Of a stretch of DNA of 64,000 nt, positions 28,116-38,780 are shown one piece after another. This stretch comes from Lederbergia citrisecunda (GTDB taxonomy: Bacteria > Bacillota > Bacilli > Bacillales > Bacillaceae_C), in NCBI RefSeq assembly GCF_018343695.1, contig NZ_JAGYPJ010000001.1:1809001-1873000 (forward strand), in the 5' to 3' direction. The notes under the pieces were generated by a model that saw nothing but the letters and a program-made list of their open reading frames with translations, was not told the origin of the DNA and did no database searches. How positions within the stretch are numbered: position 1 is the stretch's first letter; each line of letters begins with the position of its first letter. The translations under genes were made by a program, and so were the position numbers.

Positions 28116-28703
28116 TTACCTTTTACTAAAATTCAGTAATATATTCCAAACATGATCTTTGCCTAGACCTGTTTCTGAGGAAAACACAACAACCTCATCT
28201 CTTGCATCAAGATTAAGGGTTTCTTTTACAACTTTTTTATGTTTATCCCACTTTCCACGTGGAATTTTATCTGCCTTTGTAGCAATGACAATACACGGAA
28301 GATCGTAATGTTTTAAAAAATCATACATCATCACATCATCGGCAGTAGGAGGGTGGCGAAGATCAACAATTAAGAGAACAGCCAATAACCCTTCTCTCGT
28401 TGTAAAATACTTTTCAATCATCTTCCCCCATGCTTCTCGCTCTGTTTTTGATACTTTAGCATATCCATAACCCGGAACGTCAACAAAATATATGGATTCT
28501 TCTATTTTATAAAAGTTAAGTGTTTGTGTTTTACCAGGTTTTGATGATGTCCTTGCCATACTCTTTCTATTAATCATCTTATTTATAAATGAGGACTTGC
28601 CAACATTTGATCTTCCAGCGAGGGCAAACTCTGGGAAGCCCTCACTAGGATATTGCTCAGGTTTTACTGCACTAATTACAAGTTCTACTTGATTTACTTT
28701 CAT
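28116..28703 (-). CDS. ysxC: Ribosome biogenesis GTPase YsxC/EngB
   Basis: A 195-residue essential GTPase acting in 50S subunit assembly. G motifs are visible: G1 [10 protein letters not shown]2 region [11 protein letters not shown]3 [11 protein letters not shown]4 TKADK and G5 SSETGLG. Its ATG overlaps the lonA stop by 3 bp (ATGA), as in the B. subtilis lonA-ysxC pair. Confidence 0.96.
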   Translation of the reverse strand: MKVNQVELVISAVKPEQYPSEGFPEFALAGRSNVGKSSFINKMINRKSMARTSSKPGKTQTLNFYKIEESIYFVDVPGYGYAKVSKTEREAWGKMIEKYFTTREGLLAVLLIVDLRHPPTADDVMMYDFLKHYDLPCIVIATKADKIPRGKWDKHKKVVKETLNLDARDEVVVFSSETGLGKDHVWNILLNFSKR

Positions 28704-31024
28704 TTTAATTCTCCTGTCAACGCTGTTTCAAGCACTTCATCCATATGTGAAACAGGAACAAATTTCAAATCACTTCGAACACTTTCTGGAATATCATCAA
28801 TATCCTTTTCGTTTTCTTTCGGCAAAATGATCGTCTTTAGTCCTGCTCTATGGGCACTTAATGATTTTTCTTTTAACCCACCAATCGGCAATACTCTTCC
28901 GCGCAGCGTAATTTCTCCAGTCATCCCGACTTCTTTTCTAATTGGACGTCCTGTTAGTGCAGAAACTAAAGCTGTAGCAATCGTAATACCTGCAGACGGA
29001 CCATCCTTTGGAACGGCACCTTCTGGAACATGGATATGAATATCACAAGTTTCGTGAAAATCCTTTTCTAATTTTAATTCCTCTGCTTTTGAGCGTACAT
29101 AGCTAAACGCTGCTTGAGCTGATTCCTTCATAACGTCTCCCAATTTTCCAGTAAGGACGAGTTTTCCTTTTCCAGGCGTGATAGATACTTCAATTTGTAA
29201 AGTGTCTCCACCAACCGCGGTATAAGCCAGTCCCGTCGCCACTCCAACTTGGTCCTCTATCTCTGCTTGCCCATAAGAGTATTTCTTCTTCCCAATGATC
29301 TCTTCTAAGTTGGCACCAGTGACAATCACTCTTTTCCGATCACCTGATACGATAATTTTGGCAGCTTTTCGGCAAATAGATGCAAGTTGCCTCTCTAATT
29401 CACGAACTCCAGCCTCACGGGTATAAAATCGAACTAATTGTTGAATCGCGCAATCCCTTAATTGCAGTTGAGTTTTATTTAAGCCATGTTCACGAGTTTG
29501 TCTAGGAAGTAAATGATCCTTAGCAATATGAATTTTTTCCAATTCCGTATAACCTGCAATCGTAATGATTTCCATTCGATCTCTAAGTGGGCCAGGAATA
29601 GTCGCCAAATCATTGGCAGTCGCTAAAAACATTACTTTTGATAGATCATACGTTTCTTCAATATAATGATCGCTAAATGAGCTGTTTTGCGCGGGATCAA
29701 GAACCTCAAGCATGGCTGAAGAAGGGTCGCCGCGAAAGTCATTTGACATTTTATCAATTTCATCTAATAAGAATACAGGATTAATTGTTCCTGCCTTCTT
29801 CATTCCTTGAATGATTCTACCTGGCATTGCTCCTACGTATGTTCGTCTATGTCCACGAATTTCGGATTCATCTCTGACACCACCAAGAGATATTCGAACA
29901 AAATTACGTCCCATTGACTCGGCAATGGATCTAGCAAGACTTGTTTTACCGACTCCTGGGGGACCTACTAAGCAAAGAATGGGACTTCTTAAAGATTTCG
30001 TCAATTGTTGAACAGCTAAATATTCAAGCACCCGCTCTTTTACTTTTTCAAGACCAAAATGATCCCGTTCAAGTATTTTTTCCGCTTTTTGAATACTTAA
30101 ATCGTCTTTCGTTGCTTTTTTCCACGGCAAAGAAACGAGCCAATCTATATACGTTCGGATAACAGAACTTTCAGCGGAAGTGGAAGGGATTTTTTCGTAA
30201 CGGTCAAGTTCTTTATAGGCCGTTTTTTTAACATGTTCCGGCATATCCGCTGCTTCAATTTTTTCGGTTAAATCAGCAACTTCTCCGGTTTTCCCTTCTT
30301 TATCTCCAAGTTCTTTTTGAATGGCTTTCATTTGCTCACGCAAATAATATTCTTTTTGGGTTCTCTCCATGGATTGCTTAACCCGTTGTCCAATTTTCTT
30401 TTCTAGGTTAAGAACTTCCCTTTCATTATGAATTATTTTAATAATGTTTCCGAGTCGTTCTTTTACATCAATGGTTTCAAGAATTTGTTGTTTATCGTGA
30501 AGTTTTAATGGGAGATGGGAAGCGATAATATCCGCCATTCTCCCTGGTTCTTCTATATCAGAAACAGTTGCAAATGTTTCCGTAGTTATTTTTTTGGAAA
30601 GCTTGATATATTGCTCAAAATACTCAAGCATTGTTCTCATTAAGGCTTGAACTTCTATATCTTTTTCATTTTCGTCTTCAAAAAGTTCAAGTTTAGCGGA
30701 TAAATACGTTCCTTGATTACTTAAAGAAGTGAACCTCGCACGAGTCAACCCTTCAACAAGTACACGAATGGTGCCGTTTGGAAGCTTTAACATTTGCTTA
30801 ACCTTTGTTAAAGTTCCCATTTTATATAAATCATCTTCTACAGGTTCATCTATTGCAACATCCTTTTGTGTTGCTAAAAAAATTAAATGGTCATTCATCA
30901 TGGCCTGCTCTAAAGCTTGAACCGACTGTGCTCGACCAACATCTAAATGTAGCACCATCGTCGGGTACACAAGCATTCCCCGTAATGGCAAAAGAGGAAC
31001 GAGTGGCTCTGTTTGCTTCTTCAA
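28700..31024 (-). CDS. lon: ATP-dependent protease LonA
   Basis: A 774-residue AAA+ serine protease. The N-terminal substrate domain (about 8-200) starts with [20 protein letters not shown]. The AAA+ module has Walker [14 protein letters not shown] and Walker [11 protein letters not shown]. The C-terminal protease carries the Ser/Lys dyad (Ser677 in PKDGPSAGI, Lys720 in GGLKEKS), the same numbers as in B. subtilis. The start is TTG 31024 with GGAGGTG 5 nt upstream. It heads a lonA-ysxC transcript. Confidence 0.98.
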   Translation of the reverse strand: MKKQTEPLVPLLPLRGMLVYPTMVLHLDVGRAQSVQALEQAMMNDHLIFLATQKDVAIDEPVEDDLYKMGTLTKVKQMLKLPNGTIRVLVEGLTRARFTSLSNQGTYLSAKLELFEDENEKDIEVQALMRTMLEYFEQYIKLSKKITTETFATVSDIEEPGRMADIIASHLPLKLHDKQQILETIDVKERLGNIIKIIHNEREVLNLEKKIGQRVKQSMERTQKEYYLREQMKAIQKELGDKEGKTGEVADLTEKIEAADMPEHVKKTAYKELDRYEKIPSTSAESSVIRTYIDWLVSLPWKKATKDDLSIQKAEKILERDHFGLEKVKERVLEYLAVQQLTKSLRSPILCLVGPPGVGKTSLARSIAESMGRNFVRISLGGVRDESEIRGHRRTYVGAMPGRIIQGMKKAGTINPVFLLDEIDKMSNDFRGDPSSAMLEVLDPAQNSSFSDHYIEETYDLSKVMFLATANDLATIPGPLRDRMEIITIAGYTELEKIHIAKDHLLPRQTREHGLNKTQLQLRDCAIQQLVRFYTREAGVRELERQLASICRKAAKIIVSGDRKRVIVTGANLEEIIGKKKYSYGQAEIEDQVGVATGLAYTAVGGDTLQIEVSITPGKGKLVLTGKLGDVMKESAQAAFSYVRSKAEELKLEKDFHETCDIHIHVPEGAVPKDGPSAGITIATALVSALTGRPIRKEVGMTGEITLRGRVLPIGGLKEKSLSAHRAGLKTIILPKENEKDIDDIPESVRSDLKFVPVSHMDEVLETALTGELK

Positions 31025-31225
31025 ATCAACACCTCCATAATAGAAAAGCTTAAGCGAAGCAGCTTACTTCAATCTTTCGTTGGATACATCGACTCTTCGA
31101 TGTGAGAGATATAAGAAGTAATACTAGAAGCGCTCAAGCGAAATAAACAAATACTTTCCCCCAGAGTCTTTTTTCAATTTTAGCCTAAGTAGGGGATGAT
31201 GTCGAGAAAGGAGCATTATGGAAAA

Positions 31226-32890
31226 TTAAACGCTTTTTTTATTGTGTGAACCTAGTATATTCGGTGATAACAATTCTTGATTGGGATGCTTTAATAACGC
31301 TTCTTCCAACACAGTTTCCAATTTTTTTACTGGTATAACCTTTATATCTTCAATTTCTTTCAAGCTAGATTGGTAATTGTCTGCAGGAATTAGTGCGATC
31401 TTTGCACCCGCATTTTTTGCTGCCTTTACCTTGGAGAAAACACCGCCCACTGCTTTTACGTCACCATGTAAACCGAGTTCACCTGTCATAGCTACCTTAT
31501 TATTTACTGGTATTTTATATATAGCAGAGTAGATACCTACAGCCATGGCAATACCAGCTGAAGGACCGTCAATAGGAATACCGCCTGGAAAATTAATATG
31601 TATATCATATTGATTTGCAGGAACTCCCATTGTTTTTAGAAACGTGATAACATTTTCTACAGAACCTCTTGCCATACTTTTTCTCTTTACAGATTTGCCT
31701 TGTCCATTAATGCTTTCTTCTTCAATTATTCCTGTTATATTAATGGATCCATTATCAGCTGGAATTACAGTCACTTCAATGTCAAGGAGCATTCCACTAT
31801 TCGGCCCAGCTACAGCGAGCCCATTAACAATACCAACCTGTGGATTTGGAGAAATACTTTTTTCGTACCGTGGAGTAAGTTGACTAGAACGAATCACCCA
31901 CTCAATATCTTCATCACGTATATATTCTCGGTCTTCCGTAATAGCCAGTCCAGCCGATATTTGCATCATATTTACAGCTTCACGTCCATTTCTAGCATAT
32001 GAAGACAAAATAGAAAGGCCAGAATCTTTAATATCCAACTTAATTTTATTCGTAGCTTTTTTAGCGATTTCTATAATCTCATGCTGTTCCAATTCTTTGA
32101 AGAAAACTTCCATACAGCGAGATCTTATAGCTGGCGGGATTTCATTCGGAGTCCTAGTTGTGGCGCCAATTAAACGAAAATCTGCGGGCAGCCCCCTTTT
32201 AAAAATATCATGTATATGCGTAGGGATTTGAGTATTTTCTTCACTATAATAAGCACTTTCCAAAAAAACTTTCCGATCTTCTAAAACCTTTAATAATTTA
32301 TTCATTTGAATTGGATGTAATTCTCCAATTTCATCGATAAAAAGGACTCCTCCATGTGCGTTTGTCACTGCTCCTTGCTTCGGCTGAGGGATCCCAGCCT
32401 GCCCCATCGCCCCAGCTCCTTGATAAATAGGGTCATGGACGGAGCCAATTAACGGATCTGCGATTCCACGTTCATCAAATCTTGCAGTTGTAGCATCTAA
32501 TTCTACAAATACCGAGTCATGGCGAAAAGGAGAACGTTGATTTCTCTTCGCTTCTTCCAAGACTAACCTCGCTGCTGCCGTTTTTCCAATTCCAGGAGGT
32601 CCATAAATTATGACATGTTGGGGGTTAGGACCGCACAACGCAGCCTTCAATGCTTTTATGCCGTCTTCCTGTCCTACAATATCTGAAAAACTTGCCGGGC
32701 GAACTCTTTCTGCCAAAGGTTCTGACAATCTTATTCCTCGCATCTTCCTTAATTGTTCCATTTCTTTTTTAGATTCCTTATCAATGGTCACTTTTTGGGA
32801 GCGCTGATTTTTAAGTAGATTAAAAAAATACATCCCGATTACGATTCCAAAAAAAAGCTGTATCATCAAAACAAGGACTGTCCAATTCAT
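31226..32890 (-). CDS. lonB: Forespore Lon-like protease LonB
   Basis: A 554-residue Lon-type protease with an N-terminal membrane helix (about 1-22, MNWTVLVLMIQLFFGIVIG) in place of the LonA substrate domain. It has Walker A GPPGIGKTAAAR, Walker B LFIDEIGEL and protease motif DGPSAGIAMA. In B. subtilis LonB is made in the forespore under sigma-F. ATG 32890 lies 6 nt after AGGAGGG. A longer frame to 32911 is not supported. A sigma-F/G-type promoter lies 38 bp upstream. Confidence 0.95.
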   Translation of the reverse strand: MNWTVLVLMIQLFFGIVIGMYFFNLLKNQRSQKVTIDKESKKEMEQLRKMRGIRLSEPLAERVRPASFSDIVGQEDGIKALKAALCGPNPQHVIIYGPPGIGKTAAARLVLEEAKRNQRSPFRHDSVFVELDATTARFDERGIADPLIGSVHDPIYQGAGAMGQAGIPQPKQGAVTNAHGGVLFIDEIGELHPIQMNKLLKVLEDRKVFLESAYYSEENTQIPTHIHDIFKRGLPADFRLIGATTRTPNEIPPAIRSRCMEVFFKELEQHEIIEIAKKATNKIKLDIKDSGLSILSSYARNGREAVNMMQISAGLAITEDREYIRDEDIEWVIRSSQLTPRYEKSISPNPQVGIVNGLAVAGPNSGMLLDIEVTVIPADNGSINITGIIEEESINGQGKSVKRKSMARGSVENVITFLKTMGVPANQYDIHINFPGGIPIDGPSAGIAMAVGIYSAIYKIPVNNKVAMTGELGLHGDVKAVGGVFSKVKAAKNAGAKIALIPADNYQSSLKEIEDIKVIPVKKLETVLEEALLKHPNQELLSPNILGSHNKKSV

Positions 32891-32927
32891 CGCATTCCCT
32901 CCTAGAAACACTACTTCACATAATGCT

Positions 32928-32957
32928 TAGTATTTCCGTCACTTTATGGGAATAAAC
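32928..32957 (-). promoter_or_regulatory. Sigma-F/sigma-G-type promoter of lonB
   Basis: Minus strand: -35 GTTTA (32953-32957), 15-bp spacer, -10 GGAAATACTA (32928-32937). The -10 fits the forespore consensus GGnnAnAnTR at every fixed position. The distance to the lonB start suits a short leader. Confidence 0.8.
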
Positions 32958-33033
32958 AGTTTTTTTAGCGGTTCTAAAAATATCCAAATTCAGATCATTA
33001 TCTCTAAACTTGTCCAACACGCTACCTCATTAC

Positions 33034-33085
33034 ACAAAATAAAGAACACCTAGACCTTCACTCAAGAGTGATGGTCTAGGTGTTC
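33034..33085 (-). terminator. Terminator of clpX
   Basis: GAACACCTAGACC and GGTCTAGGTGTTC form a 13-bp stem with a further ATCACTC/GAGTGAA inner pairing. On the minus strand TTTATTTTG follows. Confidence 0.85.
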
Positions 33086-33109
33086 AAATAGTTCATACAG
33101 TCTTTTAAA

Positions 33110-34375
33110 TTATGCTGATGTTTTTTCAGTTCCTTTTACAATTGTTCCGTCTTCAAGAACTAATTTTGGTGGCTTATTGTGTAACACTGAATCTTTCGTA
33201 ATAATACATTTTGTAATATCATCACGTGATGGTAGTTCAAACATTACATCTAGCATAATGGTTTCAATTATTGATCGAAGACCACGAGCGCCGGTTTTTC
33301 TTTCAATTGCTTTTTTGGCAATTTCATGAAGGGCCTCATCTTCAAATTCTAACTGAACATTATCGAGTTCAAGCATTTTTTGATATTGTTTAACAAGCGC
33401 ATTTTTAGGCTTTGTTAAAATTTCAATCAATGCTTCTTCATCTAATTGTTCCAAGCTTGCGATAACTGGTAAACGTCCGATAAATTCTGGAATTAACCCA
33501 AAGCGAAGCAAATCTTCTGGAAGGACTTTCGTAAGAATGCCTTTTGCATCGATTTCTTCTTCCTTAACATCGGATCCAAAACCAATTACTTTTTGACCTA
33601 ATCGGCGCTTAATGATTTGCTCTACGCCGTCGAAGGCACCTCCACAAATGAACAAAATATTGGTCGTATCGATTTGGATAAATTCCTGATGAGGATGTTT
33701 GCGGCCTCCTTGTGGTGGAACACTGGCCACAGTTCCTTCTAATATTTTTAATAACGCTTGCTGAACCCCTTCTCCTGACACATCACGTGTAATTGAAGGA
33801 TTTTCAGATTTACGGGCAATCTTATCGATTTCATCGATATATATAATTCCTCGTTCTGCCTTTTCTACGTCATAGTCGGCAGCTTGGATTAATTTAAGTA
33901 GTATATTTTCTACGTCCTCACCAACATACCCTGCTTCGGTTAAGGAAGTCGCATCTGCAATCGCAAACGGCACATTAAGAATACGTGCAAGTGTTTGAGC
34001 AAGAAGTGTTTTCCCACTTCCAGTTGGACCAATTAAACAAATATTACTCTTTGCAAGCTCTACATCATCGATTTTGCTATTGGAATTAATCCTTTTATAA
34101 TGGTTATATACAGCTACGGCGAGAGATTTTTTTGCTTGATCTTGGCCAATCACATATTCTTTTAATATTTCACGTATCTCAAGAGGCTTTGGTACATCTT
34201 TGAATTCTACTTCTTCTTCAGTTCCAAGTTCTTCCTCAACTATTTCAGTACAAAGTTCAATACACTCGTCACATATATATACACCAGGGCCGGCAACTAA
34301 TTTGCGGACCTGTTCTTGTGTTTTTCCACAAAAAGAACATTTAAGTTGCCCTTTTTCCTCGTTAAACTTAAACAT
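33110..34375 (-). CDS. clpX: ClpXP unfoldase subunit ClpX
   Basis: AAA+ unfoldase that feeds substrates to ClpP. The N-terminal zinc finger (CSFC...CDEC, residues about 14-39) is followed by Walker [14 protein letters not shown], Walker [12 protein letters not shown], and the IGF-type ClpP loop (KVIGFGSDV). Length 421 is standard. The ATG follows AAAGGGGTGAG. It is between tig and lonB, as in B. subtilis. Confidence 0.98.
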   Translation of the reverse strand: MFKFNEEKGQLKCSFCGKTQEQVRKLVAGPGVYICDECIELCTEIVEEELGTEEEVEFKDVPKPLEIREILKEYVIGQDQAKKSLAVAVYNHYKRINSNSKIDDVELAKSNICLIGPTGSGKTLLAQTLARILNVPFAIADATSLTEAGYVGEDVENILLKLIQAADYDVEKAERGIIYIDEIDKIARKSENPSITRDVSGEGVQQALLKILEGTVASVPPQGGRKHPHQEFIQIDTTNILFICGGAFDGVEQIIKRRLGQKVIGFGSDVKEEEIDAKGILTKVLPEDLLRFGLIPEFIGRLPVIASLEQLDEEALIEILTKPKNALVKQYQKMLELDNVQLEFEDEALHEIAKKAIERKTGARGLRSIIETIMLDVMFELPSRDDITKCIITKDSVLHNKPPKLVLEDGTIVKGTEKTSA

Positions 34376-34521
34376 TGAATCTCACCCCTTTTAAAAGCTA
34401 CAACTATTACATTCGGCTAAATGCCAATAGTTATGTATTGCATTGTAACATATTATACCGATTAATAACCAATAAAAACGTTCAATAAACATCCATTTAT
34501 TCCAATTATGTATTCATTGTT

Positions 34522-34560
34522 GGATAAAACAAGGCACGTACTATCCCGCGCCTTGTTTTA
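34522..34560 (-). terminator. Terminator of tig
   Basis: Minus-strand ACAAGGC and GCCTTGT pair around a 14-nt loop, followed by TTTATCC. It separates tig from clpX. Confidence 0.7.
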
Positions 34561-34597
34561 TCTTAAGTCTTATATCTTATGTCAGTGTTATTTACTA

Positions 34598-35887
34598 TTA
34601 TGCACCAGTTTTGCTGTTTTCAACAAGAAATTCAACTGCTTTTTGAATTTTTAAGTCCGCTTTTAAGTTTTCTAAGTTTCCACCTAGGAGTCTTTTAATT
34701 TCTTCAAGATCCATTTGGTAAGTTTCAGCCATTTTTTTCATTTCTTCATTAGCTGCTTCATCGTCAATTTCAATATTTTCTGCTTGAACAATAGCTTCTA
34801 ATGTTAAGTTTGTTTTTACACGCTTATCAGCATCTTCTTTCATTTGCCCGCGTAGCGCATCTGCATCTTGACCAGAGAATTGGAAATAAAGATCCATCGT
34901 CATTCCTTGCATTTGTAAACGTTGTTCAAATTCCTTCATCATTCTGTCAACTTCAGTTTCCACCATGACTTCTGGAATGTCAACTTCAGCATTTTCAGTT
35001 GCTTTATCTACAAGCTCATTGCGAAGAGTTTGCTCTGCTTCATTTTTCTTACTTTCAACTAAACGATTTTTAATAGATGCTTTCAAATCTTCAAGAGTTT
35101 CCGAATCTTCACTTACATCTTTCGCAAATTCATCATCAAGCTCTGGCAGCTCTTTTGATTTAATTTCATGAAGCTTTACTTTAAATACAGCTGGTTTACC
35201 TGCCAATTCCTCAGCATGATACTCTTCAGGGAATGTGACTTCTACATCTTTTTCTTCCCCAGCTTTCACACCAACCAATTGATCTTCAAATCCTGGGATA
35301 AATGAACCTGATCCAATTTCTAGGGTGTAATTTTCAGATTTGCCGCCTTCGAATGGTTCGCCATCAACAAAGCCTTCGAAGTCAATAACAACAGTATCTC
35401 CTTCGACAACTTCACCTTCTTCTTTTACAACAAGTTCTGCTTGGCGCTCTTGTAGTTGTTTTAATTCAGCGTCAACATCTTCATCTGTAACTTCAGTATC
35501 CATTTTTTCTACTTCAAGGCCTTTATATTCACCAAGTTTAACCTCAGGCTTCACTTGAACAGTCGCCTTAAAAATAAGTTCTTTTCCTTTTTCCATTTGC
35601 TCAATATCGATGTCCGGGCGATCAATTGGCTCAATGCCTGTTTCTTCAATTGCGGACATGTACGCATCCGGTAAAATTATATCCAATGCATCTTGGTATA
35701 AGCTTTCCACACCAAAACGCTGTTCAAACATTGATCTTGGAATTCTTCCTTTACGGAATCCTGGAATATTCACTTGCTTGGAAACCTTTTTAAACGCATC
35801 GTCAAGGCCCTTAGTTACAGTTTCTACATCAACCTCAACCGTTAAGACCCCTTTATTCCCCTCTAGTTTTTCCCATTTTGCAGTCAT
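34598..35887 (-). CDS. tig: Trigger factor (ribosome-associated chaperone)
   Basis: A 429-residue chaperone and peptidyl-prolyl isomerase at the peptide exit tunnel. The ribosome-binding tail carries the signature [17 protein letters not shown] (about 44-60). The FKBP-type domain (about 150-240) includes [11 protein letters not shown] and [15 protein letters not shown]. The rest is the helical C-terminal domain. The ATG at 35887 ([13 protein letters not shown]) has GGAGGT 7 nt upstream; an upstream extension to 35905 is unlikely. Confidence 0.97.
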   Translation of the reverse strand: MTAKWEKLEGNKGVLTVEVDVETVTKGLDDAFKKVSKQVNIPGFRKGRIPRSMFEQRFGVESLYQDALDIILPDAYMSAIEETGIEPIDRPDIDIEQMEKGKELIFKATVQVKPEVKLGEYKGLEVEKMDTEVTDEDVDAELKQLQERQAELVVKEEGEVVEGDTVVIDFEGFVDGEPFEGGKSENYTLEIGSGSFIPGFEDQLVGVKAGEEKDVEVTFPEEYHAEELAGKPAVFKVKLHEIKSKELPELDDEFAKDVSEDSETLEDLKASIKNRLVESKKNEAEQTLRNELVDKATENAEVDIPEVMVETEVDRMMKEFEQRLQMQGMTMDLYFQFSGQDADALRGQMKEDADKRVKTNLTLEAIVQAENIEIDDEAANEEMKKMAETYQMDLEEIKRLLGGNLENLKADLKIQKAVEFLVENSKTGA

Positions 35888-36028
35888 AATCATTACCTCC
35901 AACAAATATATAATCGCTGCTTATTCTCCTATTTATAGGAACTGCTGTATGTAAATTCCTTTTGGCATCTGCAGTTCGGCATAACCATTATATTATACCA
36001 CAGCTTCAGTTCCTTTCAACAATTGTAG

Positions 36029-37039
36029 TTATAGAATAGGTGAAGAAATTTCCTCCAAGCTTAATAAATATGAAAAAGCATCTACCATTTTTTCGCAATT
36101 CACGCCAAACATTGTTGCTATTTTTTCCTTATCCCATTTTTCTCCATACATTTCATATCCCATACAGCGATAGGCAGCAGCCCATAATAAAGGATCTTCT
36201 GGGTGTACTTCAAATGGATAAAGAATAAAAGCATGCCGGCCATTCATTTCTTTTAATTGTTCTAATAATATTGGATTATGGTCACCTAAATGGTACTCCA
36301 GATTTTTATTAATAGCCATAAATAATGGCATATCTTGGACTTGTAATAGATGTGCTGGAATGAAATAACCATCAAAATCCAATTTATTAACATTTACTTT
36401 TTTTTCGATCTTATTTTCTCGTAAGACATTCAGAACAATTGTTTTTAGAAACGGATGGGTACTCTTGTCTGCAAGCATTTTTAATAAGGAATCTAAATAA
36501 GGATGTATATTTTTATCAATAAGACTCCCCAATTGGATTGTTTGCTCATGTAAATCCTGACTATCGAAAACCGCTTGATCGATTGAATATTCGTTTGAGT
36601 AATCATATGTACGGTTTTCAACAACCTTTTTACTTAATTGCAATAGAGTTAAAAAATGTTCTGCCTTATGCGCAGGAACCTCTCTTTCATCAAATAAAGC
36701 TTCTATCGTATCAATAACGTATTGATGCTCATTTAATTGAATAAGGATCATTAAATAAATATCGATGATTTCAAAATAATGACCGATGCCTTCACGCAAG
36801 ATTTCCTCTGCTAGTATTTTTGCTTCCTCATAATCGCCGTTTTCATATAATGCTGCAAGATAAGCTGAATTAACATTTGGGTTCGTTTCATCCATTTCCT
36901 TCGCTTGACGTAGTAATTGTACAGCCTCATGAAAATTGTGAGCCTCTAAACAAGCGACCCCTTTTTCATAATATCTTTGCTTTAATCCTGGGAATGGAAT
37001 GATTTTACCTGTTTCACGATCATCTTGGTCTCTTTTCAT
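36029..37039 (-). CDS. ysoA: YsoA-like TPR protein
   Basis: About 336 residues of helical tetratricopeptide-type repeats at the N-terminus (ACLEAHNFHEAVQLLRQAKEM, then a second copy around YLAALYENGDYEEAKILAEE). A helical middle and a C-terminal region follow, the latter with WAAAYRCMGYEM. It corresponds in place and length to B. subtilis YsoA, beside tig. Role unknown; probably a protein-protein scaffold. The ATG at 37039 has GGGCGG upstream; two further ATGs at 37054-37057 lack one. Confidence 0.85.
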   Translation of the reverse strand: MKRDQDDRETGKIIPFPGLKQRYYEKGVACLEAHNFHEAVQLLRQAKEMDETNPNVNSAYLAALYENGDYEEAKILAEEILREGIGHYFEIIDIYLMILIQLNEHQYVIDTIEALFDEREVPAHKAEHFLTLLQLSKKVVENRTYDYSNEYSIDQAVFDSQDLHEQTIQLGSLIDKNIHPYLDSLLKMLADKSTHPFLKTIVLNVLRENKIEKKVNVNKLDFDGYFIPAHLLQVQDMPLFMAINKNLEYHLGDHNPILLEQLKEMNGRHAFILYPFEVHPEDPLLWAAAYRCMGYEMYGEKWDKEKIATMFGVNCEKMVDAFSYLLSLEEISSPIL

Positions 37040-37239
37040 GATAGAACCGCCCATCATAAATAATGATAATTAGTTTAACAAAAGCAGATTAAGAAAACAA
37101 ATCTAGATGATGTCCCTCTTTAAAAAGACTAATAACTAGTCAAGCTACATATGATTATCCATATGTAAACTAAATTGTTGCGATAAGATAATGTGCAATA
37201 AGTAGAGTCGTATATTTATAGTATATAGATAAATAATTT

Positions 37240-37265
37240 AAAGGTGCCCAATTTGGCACCCTTTA
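37240..37265 (+). terminator. Hairpin between ysoA and the tRNA gene
   Basis: AAAGGTGCC and GGCACCCTTT form a stem around CAATTT. It resembles a terminator, but no gene ends directly before it on the plus strand. It may be the remnant of a lost gene or may insulate the tRNA. Confidence 0.45.
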
Positions 37266-37406
37266 GTTATTCAAGTACTTTACCTATAAACATTGAATAT
37301 TGTACGAACATCTTAAGTAATGAAAGTATTGTTTTTTATGATTAATAGGTGTAATATCCATTTACATGAGATAAAAACATCAAGAAAAATTAATTAAAAA
37401 AAGGTA

Positions 37407-37435
37407 TTGACTTTGTACTTTAAAGACCATATAAT
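37407..37435 (+). promoter_or_regulatory. Sigma-A promoter of the tRNA-Arg gene
   Basis: TTGACT (37407-37412), 17-bp spacer and TATAAT (37430-37435). This is a near-consensus housekeeping promoter 24 bp before the tRNA. Confidence 0.88.
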
Positions 37436-37459
37436 AAAAAATGTCTTAAATAACAACAT

Positions 37460-37533
37460 GTCCCAGTAGCTCAGCAGGATAGAGCAACAGCCTTCTAAGC
37501 TGTGGGTCGGGAGTTCGAATCTCTCCTGGGACG
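37460..37533 (+). tRNA. tRNA-Arg (anticodon UCU)
   Basis: The cloverleaf is complete. The acceptor GTCCCAG (37460-37466) pairs with CTGGGAC (37526-37532), and the discriminator is G. The D arm contains GCTCAGCAGGATAGAGC. The anticodon stem ACAGC/GCTGT has loop CTTCTAA with anticodon TCT (37494-37496), reading AGA. The T arm is GGGAG TTCGAAT CTCTC. CCA is not encoded. It is monocistronic between its own promoter and terminator. Confidence 0.97.
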
Positions 37534-37541
37534 TAACTAAG

Positions 37542-37585
37542 AAAAACGCCAACCTTGTGATACACAAAGGGTTGGCGTTTTTCTT
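37542..37585 (+). terminator. Terminator of tRNA-Arg
   Basis: AAAAACGCCAACC pairs with GGGTTGGCGTTTTT around a 14-nt loop, followed by T-rich sequence. Confidence 0.88.
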
Positions 37586-37633
37586 TTCTATTATTTTCGC
37601 TATGTGATAGTGTACTTAGGAGTTGATAGTCGT

Positions 37634-38053
37634 ATGGAGTCAAGAATCTCGACTGAAATAGTGCAAATTTATTTACCTGTTGCTGATATTCGAAGGTCTG
37701 TGCATTGGTATGTATATACATTAGGCTACCAAGTCATTTGGGAGGATGCGGAGTCAGCTAATTTAAAGCTATCAGCAGGTCCGTTATTATTCTTGAAGAA
37801 AACATCAACGAATCAACCAATAAGGTTTACAAGCAATAACGAAAATTATCCTGTGCTAAGTTTCAAAACATCCGATATTGAGGCATTGCATAAAGAGTTA
37901 TTAAGCAAAAATATACCAGTAGGTGGGATAGTTAAGTATGGTGATGGAAAAAATGGACCTTATAAAGAGTTTATTTTGTGTGACCCTGATGGTCACCAAT
38001 TAGAAATAAACAGTTATCCTGATTTGGCTCTACCAAAATTTAGAGGATATTAA
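37634..38053 (+). CDS. VOC (glyoxalase/bleomycin-resistance) family protein
   Basis: About 139 residues with the VOC beta-alpha-beta-beta-beta repeat: QIYLPVADIRRSVHWYVYTLGYQV at the N-terminus, PVLSFKTSDIEALHKELL in the middle, and DPDGHQLEINSY at the end. Candidate metal ligands are the His of DGHQ and the following Glu. Substrate cannot be told; the family covers glyoxalases, dioxygenases and drug-binding proteins. The frame is open from 37604, but the ATG 37634 has AGGAG upstream. It follows the tRNA terminator and stands alone, probably accessory. Confidence 0.75.
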   Translation: MESRISTEIVQIYLPVADIRRSVHWYVYTLGYQVIWEDAESANLKLSAGPLLFLKKTSTNQPIRFTSNNENYPVLSFKTSDIEALHKELLSKNIPVGGIVKYGDGKNGPYKEFILCDPDGHQLEINSYPDLALPKFRGY

Positions 38054-38102
38054 TAATTATCAAAACGGTTACGTTAGTTCAATTAACCTACGATCATCAT
38101 TA

Positions 38103-38498
38103 ATGACTTACATAGCATTTATTATAGATATTGTCCTAGGTGGCATGTATGGAAAAATTGGATTGACAGAAGCGGAAGCTAATGGGAATGTAAATTCGCA
38201 TCGAGGTGCCTACGTGTTATCAATAAACGAATTATTAACAATACATTTGAATATGGATCAAGAAAAGTATACTGAAACTAAAGGAAGATTAAATAGTTTA
38301 GCTGTATCAGCAGCTAGAGTAATCTCTTCTCAATATCAACATAGGGAATATGGAATTGATGTTGGACTTAATGAACAAGACAATCCTGTAATATTTGAAG
38401 TGAATACAACTCCAAGTATACGAAGTTTTGCCGAAGTTGAAAAGAAAGCAATCTGGAAGAGAATTGTTAATATTAGAAAACAGCAGAATGAGGGCTAA
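38103..38498 (+). pseudogene. C-terminal remnant of an ATP-grasp (YheC/YheD-like) protein
   Basis: A 131-residue frame whose second half matches the end of YheC/YheD-type ATP-grasp proteins: a leading helix (RLNSLAVSAARVISSQY), then YGIDVGLNEQDNPVIFEVNTTPS. The last segment is the metal-binding strand with the Glu-x-Asn pair. The ATP-binding N-terminal part (a further 200 or more residues) is missing. No ribosome site is found at the ATG. These spore-associated proteins are normally much longer, so this is best read as a decayed gene, though a short standalone protein cannot be ruled out. Confidence 0.55.
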
Positions 38499-38532
38499 TA
38501 TACTTTTACTAAATAAAATTTGGAATATAGAA

Positions 38533-38571
38533 TAACCCTAGTTGTGATGAAACTAGGGTTTAATTATTTTT
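38533..38571 (+). terminator. Terminator after the ATP-grasp remnant
   Basis: AACCCTAGTT and AACTAGGGTT form a 10-bp stem around GTGATGA-type loop sequence, followed by TAATTATTTTT. Confidence 0.8.
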
Positions 38572-38744
38572 GATAATGATTAACAAGGACTAAGAAAGGC
38601 TCACATACAAGCTAAGCAGTAGAATAAAAGAAATAAGACTTTGGAGGAAAACATAGGTGAAGTCATTGTCCGTGGACATAATCTTTTTCTACTTGAATTC
38701 GTACTTAAGCTATCTACAACTGGTTATTTGTGTTGTTTTAGATT

Positions 38745-38774
38745 AAAGTAAAAGCACCCTGTAAAGAGTGCCTA
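38745..38774 (-). terminator. Terminator of the 38.8-kb gene
   Basis: Minus-strand GGCACTC and GGGTGC(T) pair around TTTACA, followed by TTTTACTTT. Confidence 0.7.
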
Positions 38775-38780
38775 TCTATT

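Noticed and set aside
31040-31150. Sequence before lonA with AAGCTTAAGCG and CATCGACTCTTCGATG
   Set aside because: Short inverted words and weak likeness to family 1 ends, but no consistent alignment.
38657-38746. 29-codon GTG frame preceded by GGAGG between two terminators
   Set aside because: No recognisable composition or context, too short to support without conservation data.
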